Shown: positions 28,883 through 36,849 of the stretch, in pieces
Numbering within the stretch: position 1 is the stretch's first letter
Layout: each line of letters begins with the position of its first letter
Assembly (NCBI GenBank): GCA_023974075.1
Contig: CM043791.1
Span: 20,505,701-20,569,700, forward strand
Length of the DNA stretch: 64,000 bases
Source of the DNA: Chaenocephalus aceratus
Lineage: Eukaryota; Chordata; Actinopteri; Perciformes; Channichthyidae
Reading direction: 5' to 3'
The notes under the pieces: generated by a model
Database searches by the model: none
What the model was told of the DNA's origin: nothing
What the model saw: only the letters and a program-made list of their open reading frames with translations
Program-made: the position numbers and the translations under genes

Positions 28883-29347
28883 ATGGGAAACTACTATGCA
28901 AAACGCTCTGTATATATTGATCATAATGTAGTCATTACCCGTTTAATAAGTGTGGTGATGGGGACGATTGAAAACAGAACGAGTAGGGACCCCTGTGTAA
29001 AAAGAATGGACGAAGTTTGTAAACTGGAAGACATTTTGGATATCGTTCGTTCTGGCAGTACTATTCCGGGTCATTGGGAAACGATTGTAAACGAAACATT
29101 TAAAGTGGTCCTGGAATCTTCATTTTCTGAAACATTCTGTAACATTATCTCAGAAATGAAACAAACATCAAAAGTGTATCATGTGCTCTCATTGTATGCT
29201 CTGTTTGTAGATGTAATGCATATGTGTGTTGAAAACAGCATACACGTGAATATTTTGACTGAAGTGAAAAAACTCCATCACGATATCTCCAGTAATATGC
29301 GGAATTCTAAGCTGGAGACTGTCCTGGGGATGCTACAATCAGTATAA
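28883..29347 (+). CDS. Gene C: 154-residue helical protein, possibly Bcl-2-like, left copy
   Basis: An intact frame starts 71 bp after gene B. It starts MGNYYA, with Gly2 and Ala6 compatible with N-myristoylation. The rest is predicted largely helical. Residues 84-118, with FCNIISEM, then KVYHVLSLYALFVDVMHMC, resemble the helix pair around the BH1 region of Bcl-2-type proteins, with a Tyr where Trp is usual; residues 46-60 could be a BH3-like helix. If correct it would be an apoptosis inhibitor, a gene type carried by several DNA viruses. The match is by eye and weak. The mirror copy (32512-32976) is also intact and differs by five residues, which suggests youth, purifying selection or gene conversion. 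Confidence 0.55.
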   Translation: MGNYYAKRSVYIDHNVVITRLISVVMGTIENRTSRDPCVKRMDEVCKLEDILDIVRSGSTIPGHWETIVNETFKVVLESSFSETFCNIISEMKQTSKVYHVLSLYALFVDVMHMCVENSIHVNILTEVKKLHHDISSNMRNSKLETVLGMLQSV

Positions 29348-29504
29348 CTATTGATTTTGTGTGTGAAAAAAAGAAAAAAAAAGTGGTTTTTACATCTAAA
29401 AACTGTTGTCATCATTATAGCAAGGGGAGCGTGTCTGATACATGTGTATTACAGTCCTTCTTGTTGTGTTTTTCAGTGTTTTTTTGTGTGTCTGTACACA
29501 CAAA

Positions 29505-29990
29505 GCACACTTCATTATCTACTTTTCAGCTTTTTTAAAAATAAAAGTGTATCTTTCTGTAACTTTCTCAGAGAATTTAAGCATAAATCTGTCAAATGTT
29601 CAAAACAGCCTTGTTTCACTGAAATACCCTCAAAATGACAAACTGCCATTAAGAGTCAGATTCTTAACCAAATCTACTGACACAAAGTACTTCATTATCT
29701 ACTTTTCAGCTTTTAAATACAAAAGTGTATCTTTCGGTAACCTTCTTGAGAGAATTAAGCATAAATCTGTCAAAGATTCTTAACGAAATCTACTGACACA
29801 AAGTACTTCATTATCTACTTTTCAGCTTTTATACACAAAGTGTATCTTTCAGTAACTTTACCAGAGAATTTAAGCATAAATATGTCAAATGTTCAAAACA
29901 GCCTTGTTTCACTGAAATACCCTCAAAATGACAAACTGCCATTAAGAGTCAGAATCCTAACGAAATCTCCTCAAACAGAGTACTTTCTAC
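29505..29990 (+). repeat. Left-arm 185-bp tandem repeats
   Basis: Three units, the middle one shortened, each with ACTTCATTATCTACTTTTCA, a GTGTATCTTTC block, AATTTAAGCATAAAT and CTGTTGACA-like or CTACTGACACAAAG joints. The AAAGTGTATCTT word also occurs at 26385, 26468 and 47441. Mirror copy at 31885-32365. The open frames across the units are repeat artefacts. Confidence 0.85.
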
Positions 29991-29999
29991 AGATGAAGC

Positions 30000-30129
30000 C
30001 TCCCACTCAACGCAATATGTCCCACCCACTCAGCAAATCATATAAAACTAAGGACGACCATTAAAAACTAGCCATGGATCTGAGAAAAACCAAGTCTGAT
30101 GTAGCCTGCCCCTTATTATCACCAGGATA
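30000..30129 (+). promoter_or_regulatory. Recurring promoter-like module M3 upstream of gene D
   Basis: CACTCAACGCAATATGTCCC, CTCAGCAAATCATATAAAAC and TAAGGACGACC, with a perfect TATAAAA. It is followed by CTAGCCATGGATCTGAG, whose 19-codon frame parallels the start of gene B (both read M-x-x-R-K-x-K), a truncated duplicate of that gene start. Confidence 0.55.
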
Positions 30130-30252
30130 ATGGATATGGGCTTAATGACTGGATGTTACAAAGTAGGGGAGAGGATGTTCCCGAAGAAGAGCTCTCCTCT
30201 ATATCATATCCATGTAAGGTCTTTAGGACAAAATGATAACATGATAACATGA
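30130..30252 (+). CDS. Short ORF overlapping gene D start, left arm
   Basis: A 40-codon frame from ATG 30130 beginning MDMGLM, similar to the internal MDMGLI of gene A. It ends at TGA 30250-30252, overlapping the ATG of gene D (30249) in an ATGA arrangement. The mirror copy is at 31616-31738 (minus). The overlap would allow termination-reinitiation coupling, or the pair may be remnants of one gene. No domain is recognisable. Confidence 0.4.
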   Translation: MDMGLMTGCYKVGERMFPKKSSPLYHIHVRSLGQNDNMIT

Positions 30253-30700
30253 CATATGAAGAATATCTTTCTTTGAAAGATGGTATTATAGATAACCTTT
30301 ATAGAAACAGTATATCTCATACCACTCGCCAAGATCGCAAACGACAATTAGCAGAAAAGAATAGAAAAAGTAAAGAAAAACGAAGAAAAATAAAAGCAAC
30401 ATGGAAAGGAGAAGAAAAATTAAAAGCAAACGCAGAATGCGAATGAAAAGAAAGGGACCATAGGACGGAAAACTAAAAAGATAAAAAGAAGGAAGGTGAA
30501 AAGAAAAAGAAACAAAGTGAAGAAATGTAAACTAGAGGATGCTGATGGTGTTGTAGAGCCATTACCGGATCATAATAATCGTATAGATCATCTCCCGCTA
30601 ACCGACTGCTGCGAATGTGTTGAACAAATACCAAAAGCAATGTCAAAAAACAGAGCATACAATGAAAGCACATGATACACTATAAATGTTTCGTTTACAA
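30249..30700 (+). pseudogene. Gene D, left-arm copy, frameshifted
   Basis: The same basic protein as the right-arm copy at 31188-31619. A run of four A here against five on the right (near 30393) shifts the frame, so the left frame stops at 30446 after 65 codons. A seven-base difference near 30605 adds a second break. The left copy therefore gives at most the N-terminal part. Confidence 0.75.
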
Positions 30701-30736
30701 TACTATTACTATATATGAAAGCAAACAAATAAAACA

Positions 30737-31136
30737 ATCCTATGCCAGGTATTCAACAGACCACAAGAAGCACAAGAAGCCCCAGAAAGGATTACATTCA
30801 GAGCTAATAATGGAGAAACCGAAGAAGAAGCAAAGCAGATTATAATCGTTGCGGGTGAAAGGATAGAGAATTTGCATGTGATGTTAATGCATTTATCTGA
30901 TATAAAAAATGCATTCGTATACTTCAAGAGACCCCTAAACATCTACTTGGGCTGTGTGAATTGAACGACAAACCGATCACTGTCAATGAAACGCAGAGAG
31001 AAGCAGCAGTGCAAATCGTTAAGTCTATTACCTTGTATGCACTACGACATTAACTTGGTAAAATGTAATATGTTTTCTATGAATTGTGTTGAATGTTGTG
31101 TTTTTTCAATTAAACAACCATTACAAAATGAAAATG
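30737..31136. other. Unique central spacer of the palindrome
   Basis: The 400 bases between the arms have no mirror partner. On the plus strand one frame (about 30720-30963) encodes a polar, Glu-rich stretch with GETEEEAKQIIIVAGERIEN. A shifted frame continues to about 31051 with VNETQREAAVQIVKSITLY. Together they look like the C-terminal part of one decayed gene of unknown family. The spacer marks the inversion joint and keeps sequence that the arms do not share. Confidence 0.6.
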
Positions 31137-31187
31137 TGTTTTATTTGTTTGCTTTCATATATAGTAATAGTATTGTAAACGAAACAT

Positions 31188-31619
31188 TTATAGTGTATCA
31201 TGTGCTTTCATTGTATGCTCTGTTTTTTGACATTGCTTTTGGTATTTGTTCAACACATTCGCGGTTAGCGGGAGATGATCTATACGATTATTATGATCCG
31301 GTAATGGCTCTACAACACCATCAGCATCCTCTAGTTTACATTTCTTCACTTTGTTTCTTTTTCTTTTCACCTTCCTTCTTTTTATCTTTTTAGTTTTCCG
31401 TCCTATGGTCCCTTTTCTTTTCATTCGCATTCTGCGTTTGCTTTTAATTTTTCTTCTCCTTTCCATGTTGCTTTTTATTTTTCTTCGTTTTTCTTTACTT
31501 TTTCTATTCTTTTCTGCTAATTGTCGTTTGCGATCTTGGCGAGTGGTATGAGATATACTGTTTCTATAAAGGTTATCTATAATACCATCTTTTAAAGAAA
31601 GATATTCTTCATATGTCAT
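31188..31619 (-). CDS. Gene D: 143-residue very basic protein, right copy
   Basis: An intact frame from ATG 31619, which overlaps the stop of a short upstream ORF. Residues 1-20 are mildly acidic (MTYEEYLSLKDGIIDNLYRN). Residues 28-94 are almost entirely Lys/Arg (for example KIKRRKVKRKRNKVKK), a composition seen in nucleic-acid-condensing or nucleolar proteins. Residues 95-115 are acidic (LEDADGVVEPLPDHNN). The last dozen codons run through DNA that is an antisense fragment of gene C, so the natural C-terminus may be replaced. A DNA-packaging or core-type role would suit a virus-like element but is inference from composition only. Confidence 0.5.
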   Translation of the reverse strand: MTYEEYLSLKDGIIDNLYRNSISHTTRQDRKRQLAEKNRKSKEKRRKIKSNMERRRKIKSKRRMRMKRKGTIGRKTKKIKRRKVKRKRNKVKKCKLEDADGVVEPLPDHNNRIDHLPLTANVLNKYQKQCQKTEHTMKAHDTL

Positions 31620-31738
31620 GTTATCATGTTATCATTTTGTCCTAAAGACCTTACATGGATATGATATAGAGGAGAGCTCTTCTTCGGGAACATCCTCTCC
31701 CCTACTTTGTAACATCCAGTCATTAAGCCCATATCCAT
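31616..31738 (-). CDS. Short ORF overlapping gene D start, right arm
   Basis: Mirror copy of the frame at 30130-30252, starting at ATG 31738. It again overlaps the gene D start codon by ATGA. Preservation of the overlap in both arms shows it predates their divergence. Confidence 0.4.
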   Translation of the reverse strand: MDMGLMTGCYKVGERMFPKKSSPLYHIHVRSLGQNDNMIT

Positions 31739-31804
31739 TATCCTGGTGATAATAAGGGGCAGGCTACATCAGACTTGGTTTTTCTCAGATCCATGGCTAG
31801 TTTT

Positions 31805-31870
31805 TAATGGTCGTCCTTAGTTTTATATGATTTGCTGAGTGGGTGGGACATATTGCGTTGAGTGGGAGGC
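31805..31870 (-). promoter_or_regulatory. Promoter-like module M3, right arm
   Basis: Mirror copy of 30000-30062 with TATATAAAAC-type core read on the minus strand, followed by CTAGCCATGGATC. Confidence 0.5.
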
Positions 31871-31884
31871 TTCATCTGTAGAAA

Positions 31885-32365
31885 GTACTCTGTTTGAGGA
31901 GATTTTGTTAGGATTCTGACTCTTAATGGCAGTTTGTCATTTTTCAGTGAAACAAGGCTGTTTTGAACATTTGACAGATGTATGCTTAAATTCTCTGGTA
32001 AAGTTACTGAAAGATACACTTTGTGTATAAAAGCTGAAAAGTAGATAATGAAGTACTTTGTGTCAGTAGATTTCGTTAAGAATCTTTGACAGATTTATGC
32101 TTAATTCTCTCAAGAAGGTTACCGAAAGATACACTTTTGTATTAAAAAGCTGAAAAGTAGATAATGAAGTACTTTGTGTCAGTAGATTTGGTTAAGAATC
32201 TGACTCTTAATGGCAGTTTGTCATTTTGAGGGTATTTCAGTGAAACAAGGCTGTTTTGAACATTTGACAGATTTATGCTTAAATTCTCTGAGAAAGTTAC
32301 AGAAAGATACACTTTTCTTTTTAAAAAAGCTGAAAAGTAGATAATGAAGTGTGCTTTGTGTGTAC
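31885..32365 (-). repeat. Right-arm 185-bp tandem repeats
   Basis: Mirror copy of 29505-29990, with three units and small indels. Confidence 0.85.
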
Positions 32366-32511
32366 AGACACACAGAAAACACTTAAAAACACAACAAGAA
32401 GGACTGTAATACACATGTATCAGACACGCTCCCCTTGCTATAATGATGACAACAGTTTTTAGATGTAAAAAAACACTTTTTTTTTCTTTTTTTCACACAC
32501 AAAATCAATAG

Positions 32512-32976
32512 TTATACTGATTGTAGCATCCCCAGGACAGTCTCCAGCTTAGAATTCCCCATATTACTGGAGATATCGTGATGGAGTTTTTTCACTTCAG
32601 TCAAAATATTCACGTGTATGCTGTTTTCAACACACAGATGCATTACATCTACAAACAGAGCATACAATGAGAGCACATGATACACTTTTGATGTTTGTTT
32701 CATTTCTGAGATAATGTTACAGAATGTTTCGGAAAATGAAGATTCCAGGACCACTTTAAATGTTTCGTTTACAATCGTTTCCCTATGACCCGGAATAGTA
32801 CTGCCAGAACGAACGATATCCAAAATGTCTTCCAGTTTACAAACTTCGGCCATTCTTTTTACACAGGGGTCCCTACTCGTTCTGTTTTCAATCGTCCCCA
32901 TCACCACACTTATTAAACGGGTAATGACTACATTATGATCAATATATACAGAGCATTTTGCATAGTAGTTTCCCAT
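32512..32976 (-). CDS. Gene C: 154-residue helical protein, possibly Bcl-2-like, right copy
   Basis: An intact mirror copy of 28883-29347. Length and MGNYYA start are the same. It differs at residues 8 (Arg to Cys), 43 (Asp to Ala), 65 (Trp to Arg), 114 (Met to Leu) and 140 (Arg to Gly), counted left to right arm. The BH1-like region at residues 84-118 is otherwise unchanged. It lies downstream of the broken gene B copy with the same spacing. Function as for the left copy is tentative. Confidence 0.55.
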   Translation of the reverse strand: MGNYYAKCSVYIDHNVVITRLISVVMGTIENRTSRDPCVKRMAEVCKLEDILDIVRSGSTIPGHRETIVNETFKVVLESSFSETFCNIISEMKQTSKVYHVLSLYALFVDVMHLCVENSIHVNILTEVKKLHHDISSNMGNSKLETVLGMLQSV

Positions 32977-32983
32977 TTTTATT

Positions 32984-33337
32984 TTACTTAAAGAAAAAAG
33001 TCAATGTATCGAACAAGTCCCTGGCTTCTCCATCCAACTGCTGGTTGTTAGTCTTCTTCTTCTCCATCCAACTCGGCATGGATCTTTTCAAGTCTCTCCT
33101 TGAGGCGTCTGCAATTTTTGAGATTGTGAAGAAAAGCCTCCGAAGCGCCTTGGATCCTCCAATCATCCGTGAAAATGTCTTTATCATTAAGAGTCTGGTC
33201 GATCTCAGTAATGAAGTCGGTGAGCCAAAGTCTTTTCATTAACGCGTTGTAATTGTTTCTGAAGTAAAAATGGTAGTCCAGTAGTCCAGTAGTCTGTTCC
33301 TGGCTGCAACTCGCGGGGGGAGTCTTCTCTGCTCCAT
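32984..33337 (-). pseudogene. Gene B, right-arm copy, deleted
   Basis: The start ATG at 33337 and the last 63 codons (33048-33239) are kept, the latter identical in protein to the left copy. A 7-base deletion near the start shifts the frame, and about 0.2 kb is lost between a duplicated GTAGTCCA block and the TTTTTACTTC region. The region encoding the CNGC/H zinc-like motif is gone. Confidence 0.85.
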
Positions 33338-34239
33338 GGCTAGTTTACAACGGTCGTCTTAGCGAGGTCCTTCGTTTTAGATGATTTGCTGAGTGGAGGG
33401 TAGGGCTTATTGCGTTGAATGGGGGTAGTCAATTATAGAATTGAGAGTTTTTAGAAAAAAGTTCTTTAAGCGTTGTAGATTTTTCATCTCATCTCCAGCA
33501 ATAGATCATCATTTAAGAACAAGTAATAGTTTTGTCAAGATTATACAGAAAAAAGTCAAAAAACTATAGTTTGTCAGAAATATGGAAAAGTCATTGTGTA
33601 CAAATAGTATGTTGAAAATCAAAAAAGAAAACTCAATTCAATACAATTTAATGAATATTTTACCCTGTTCTAAAGTTTTGCACCCCTTAAAGAAAAAAGT
33701 ATCTTGGTAGCAGAAAATAACTAAAATATGTAAGTTTATCAGAAAAAGAAAAACCTTGTTTATCTGAACAAGTGTTGCATACACCAAAGTGTGTCTAAAA
33801 GTATCATAGTAACACAAGAAAAAAAAGAAGAAAGCGTTGATGTTAACAAAAACTGGATTGTTCCACTGAAATAATAAATAAATAATTTCAAAAAGTGCTC
33901 TTAAAAAGAACAAATGTATTCAGATAAAGTATTTTGTTAGACTATTAAGTCCACGATGGTTACATTTAACCCCTAACCCATTTGTATTATATGTTTGTTT
34001 TCCTAATAAAGCCAGTCACCTGAATTAATTTTGTCTCCATACCTTTTATTTTTATTTTTTACATTTTGTAACAATCTTAAAACATTTGTAGAGAACAAAC
34101 ACTGTGGTTAAAATGAGTGTCTTTATGACGTCTCTCACACAGTTGGTATTTTTCACAAAATTCATTTTTAAACACATCTTCTTGATACAGAGACAACCCC
34201 GACATTCTTTTTACATAGGTAGAATACACAATGTTTTTC
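33338..34239. other. Gene A to gene B intergenic stretch, right arm
   Basis: Mirror copy of about 27401-28307, including module M2 at 33361-33426. A-rich on this strand. No domain-bearing gene; the 91-codon minus frame at 33638-33913 is interrupted in the other arm and has no recognised family. Confidence 0.5.
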
Positions 34240-34288
34240 TTTGAGGGGTCCTTAGTTTAAAATGATCTGGTGAGGAGGGTGTGACTTG

Positions 34289-35089
34289 TTATGTTGAGTG
34301 GGAGGCAGAGTCCTCTGTAAAGGTGAGATTCTTTTTCACCAGTATAATGTCCATCGATGTCTGACTCTGTTTAAAAAGTTCTTTAAGCTTTGTAGCTTTT
34401 CCATCAATCATTTTCAGCCAAGCAGTCAATGGCACCCGCACTGCTGTCTGAAATACTCCACATATAGAATTAAAAATCTCCAAAACAAAATCATCAGAGG
34501 GGTCCTTCCCCAGCGTTTCCAAATGGCTTGCACGGTAATACCATCGCCCCGATGGTCCGCTTTTAGTTTCCCAGACGGTGCTTGTCAGGACTCTTCTCAC
34601 TTCTGGCAGCGGGGAAATAACTCTTTCTTCCTCCACATTGAGGGGCGGCGGTGAAATCTCTTCTTTGATCTCGCATGCTGTCTGTGTTTCTTTGCTTTTC
34701 TTTGCAAATATCTTGTACACCGCTGGTTCCACTATGGTTTCTTGATGCACTACTTCTTCCGGTACCGTGGTTGCGTGGAGATCTCTGGAAGACACCAGAG
34801 TTAACACAGCCCAATCTGTTGAGGTCAGTGTCGCTTTAACACTGCGGGGTCCGTACGTTTCTCCATTCTTCAGTTTGTAGAAATGCAGTTCATTTGCCAT
34901 ATAGTTGAATACATAACCCCAAACATCGCCATTTTTCAGAGTCCATTCTTCATGAAGTTCTTCGGCTGGAGGCGTCTGAACCCGGCACATATATTGCATT
35001 CCTTTCTTGATTGGCGCTCCGGACTGATGGCTGTACGTTGTCACAGGCGTCTCGCTGATTAAACCCATATCTATGCTTCTCTTGGCCAT
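34289..35089 (-). CDS. Gene A: 266-residue protein with a PC4-like segment
   Basis: An intact frame from ATG 35089. The N-terminus is basic (MAKRS). Residues 48-98 contain WTLKNGDVWGYVFNYM and then FYKLKNGETYGP with KATLTSTDWAVL. The latter resembles the beta-strand, turn and helix of PC4/Sub1-type single-stranded-DNA-binding coactivators. Residues 100-180 are a low-complexity, Glu- and Pro-rich linker. The C-terminal part (180-250) is helical with VPLTAWLKMIDGKATKLKEL. A PC4-like protein would fit replication or late transcription of a DNA element. The match is by eye. The left-arm copy is broken, so this is the only full-length version. Confidence 0.55.
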   Translation of the reverse strand: MAKRSIDMGLISETPVTTYSHQSGAPIKKGMQYMCRVQTPPAEELHEEWTLKNGDVWGYVFNYMANELHFYKLKNGETYGPRSVKATLTSTDWAVLTLVSSRDLHATTVPEEVVHQETIVEPAVYKIFAKKSKETQTACEIKEEISPPPLNVEEERVISPLPEVRRVLTSTVWETKSGPSGRWYYRASHLETLGKDPSDDFVLEIFNSICGVFQTAVRVPLTAWLKMIDGKATKLKELFKQSQTSMDIILVKKNLTFTEDSASHST

Positions 35090-35169
35090 TTTTCTTTTTT
35101 GAAAAGTGCCTTGGTGATTGGAAATGACTGGCCTGTTATTTAGTTTGAGCGTATTTATTTTCGTCTATT

Positions 35170-35240
35170 TCCATCCCCTCACTTTTAAATGATCTGGTGA
35201 GGAGGGCGGGACATGTTATGTTGAGTGGAGGTGGAGCCCT
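35170..35240 (-). promoter_or_regulatory. Promoter-like module M0 upstream of gene A, right arm only
   Basis: Read on the minus strand: CCACTCAACATAACATGTCC, CGCCCTCCTCACCAGATCAT and TTAAAAGTGAGG. It lies about 80-150 bp before the gene A start. The left arm lacks it because its 5' region is missing, so the left gene A copy has also lost its presumed promoter. Confidence 0.5.
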
Positions 35241-35389
35241 TGTACAAGCTGGAGGCTTCATGGAGTGAAATGGAGCAGAAACACACATTCTTTATGGGTA
35301 TTATCCCAGTGTTCTAAATCTGCCTACCTTCCCTGCACTTTTGTGTATAAAAGCTGAAAAAGGTAGATAATGAAGTACTTTGTTTTAGT

Positions 35390-35598
35390 AGATTTCATTA
35401 ACCCCCTGAGGCAGTCCAAAAACTAAGAATCTGTCTATTAACCCACCATCCCCCGAGAGCCATAACATACTCAACTCCCTACATGAAGTACTTTGTTTTA
35501 GTAGATTTCGTTAACCCCTGAGGCAGTCCAAAAACTAAGAATCTGTCTCTTAACCCACCATCCCCCGAGAGCCATAACATACTCAACTCCCTACAGCA
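35390..35598. repeat. Two-copy tandem duplication, about 110 bp, right arm
   Basis: GAAGTACTTTGTTTTAGTAG to CATACTCAACTCCCTAC occurs twice (about 35368-35486 and 35485-35597). The start of each unit is related to the 185-bp repeats near the centre of the arm. Confidence 0.85.
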
Positions 35599-35604
35599 GC
35601 TCGG

Positions 35605-35906
35605 GTGTGAACTCCCGTACAGAATGTCAGTCACTGCGTAACACTTTTTTAGTTTTGGTCGATGTGAGTGCTCGTATATCCTGAAATCGTTTTAAATGTT
35701 GCCATCTTTTGAATGATTTTAATAGTTTGTTTTACTTCGCATATTGACTGGCTAATGTGCCATTTTATTTGTGTTTTACATCTGTATTTGTCTGCCTTTC
35801 ATGTCTGTGTTTTATATGTTGTAACTTTGTACATGCTGCCCTTCTTGGCCAGGTCACTCTTGGAAAAGAGATTTTAATCTCAATGAGTTTTTTTACCTGG
35901 TTAAAT
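35605..35906 (+). repeat. LINE 3' end (CR1/Rex1-like) inside the right arm
   Basis: GGCCAGGTCACTCTTGGAAA, GATTTTAATCTCAATGAG and ACCTGGTTAAATAAAG form a retroposon tail of the same type as at 55530-55590. It ends at the TA repeat shared with the left arm. The left arm keeps only TCTTTATTTA of it, so the retroposon was apparently present before the left arm lost this section. Confidence 0.6.
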
Positions 35907-35907
35907 A

Positions 35908-35930
35908 AAGAATATATATATATATATATT
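35908..35930. repeat. (TA)n tract, right arm
   Basis: About ten TA units; the mirror tract is 26527-26551. Confidence 0.9.
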
Positions 35931-36172
35931 AGTGACACTGCAGATTTGTGTGTAATTCACTCACAAAGGAACTGTAAGATACACTTTAATGGATACAAAC
36001 CTATAGTTAATAAAAGTAATTATACATTAGTTCACAATCCTACAACTAAAGGAGCTGTAAGATACACTTTTTATGTATGCAAAACCTGTCATTTTGGAGA
36101 AAACCATCTCGAGTGAGCTATAATTTGAAAGTACACAAACGGGGGGGGGGGGGGGAATATATCCCCTTTCCT

Positions 36173-36358
36173 TCAGACTTCCTTACATAGCCCCTCCTCC
36201 AACACACATGACCAGAAAGAGGCTGTACTCTGAACCCATCCCCGATGCTGCATTTGTTTCTTGACTGGCCCTTCAGACGGTTGACTTGGTAAGCTGAATT
36301 GTCTGTCTTTTTTCAATTTAGTTTTGAGCATATCTCTATACGGTCGTAGCCTAGTCAT
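36173..36358 (-). CDS. 61-codon frame near the right end, uncertain
   Basis: Mirror of the leader region at 26097-26220; only the right copy is open to 61 codons. The first ATG overlaps a TATA-like box (TATAAATG), so translation, if any, would start at an internal Met. Basic N-terminal half, then the GPVKKQMQ block similar to gene A residues 24-32. Probably a fragment of a duplicated gene-A start and not a functional gene. Confidence 0.3.
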   Translation of the reverse strand: MTRLRPYRDMLKTKLKKDRQFSLPSQPSEGPVKKQMQHRGWVQSTASFWSCVLEEGLCKEV

Positions 36359-36474
36359 TTATACAGAGGCTTTCATCAGTGTGAAATTACACATCACATC
36401 AAAGGGCAGGCATCAAAGGCTAATTAGATTAGACAACAAAGGGCTCTGAGGGGCAGGGGTCAAAGAGACTATCT

Positions 36475-36812
36475 TATTCAATACATCAAAAGACCTATAC
36501 AACAAAAGGGACCGCCTGGGGGTAATCTAATTGCGGGGCAATTACTCCACTCTCGGGGTCAGGGGTCAAATACCTTATTCAATACAACAAAAGACCTATA
36601 CACAAAGGGGGTGCCTGGGGCTAATCTAATTGCGGGGCAATTACTCCACTCTCGGGGTCAGGGGTGAAATACCTTAACTATCTTAATTGATACAATAAAA
36701 GACCTATACACAAAGGGGGTGCCTGGGGCTAATCTAATTGCAGGGCAATTACTCCACTCTCGGGGTCATGGGTCAAATACCTTAACTATCTTAATTGATA
36801 CAACAAAAGAAT
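36475..36812 (-). repeat. Right subterminal 105-bp tandem repeats, three copies
   Basis: CAATTACTCCACTCTCGGGG recurs three times (near 36540, 36640 and 36745). The left arm has four copies, so array length changed after the arms formed. Confidence 0.9.
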
Positions 36813-36849
36813 TACGCCGGGGGGGCTTTCACGCCAATCTGACATCAAA

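Noticed and set aside
28617..28901. 94-codon minus-strand ORF opposite gene B (and its mirror at 32958-33242)
   Set aside because: Antisense shadow of gene B, present in both arms only because the arms match.
29351..30064. 95-, 113- and 74-codon ORFs after gene C
   Set aside because: They run through the 185-bp tandem repeats and repeat the same peptide; likely by-products.
30986..31393. 135-codon plus-strand ORF across the palindrome centre
   Set aside because: It spans the spacer and then reads gene D antisense; its hydrophobic tail is the complement of Lys/Arg codons.
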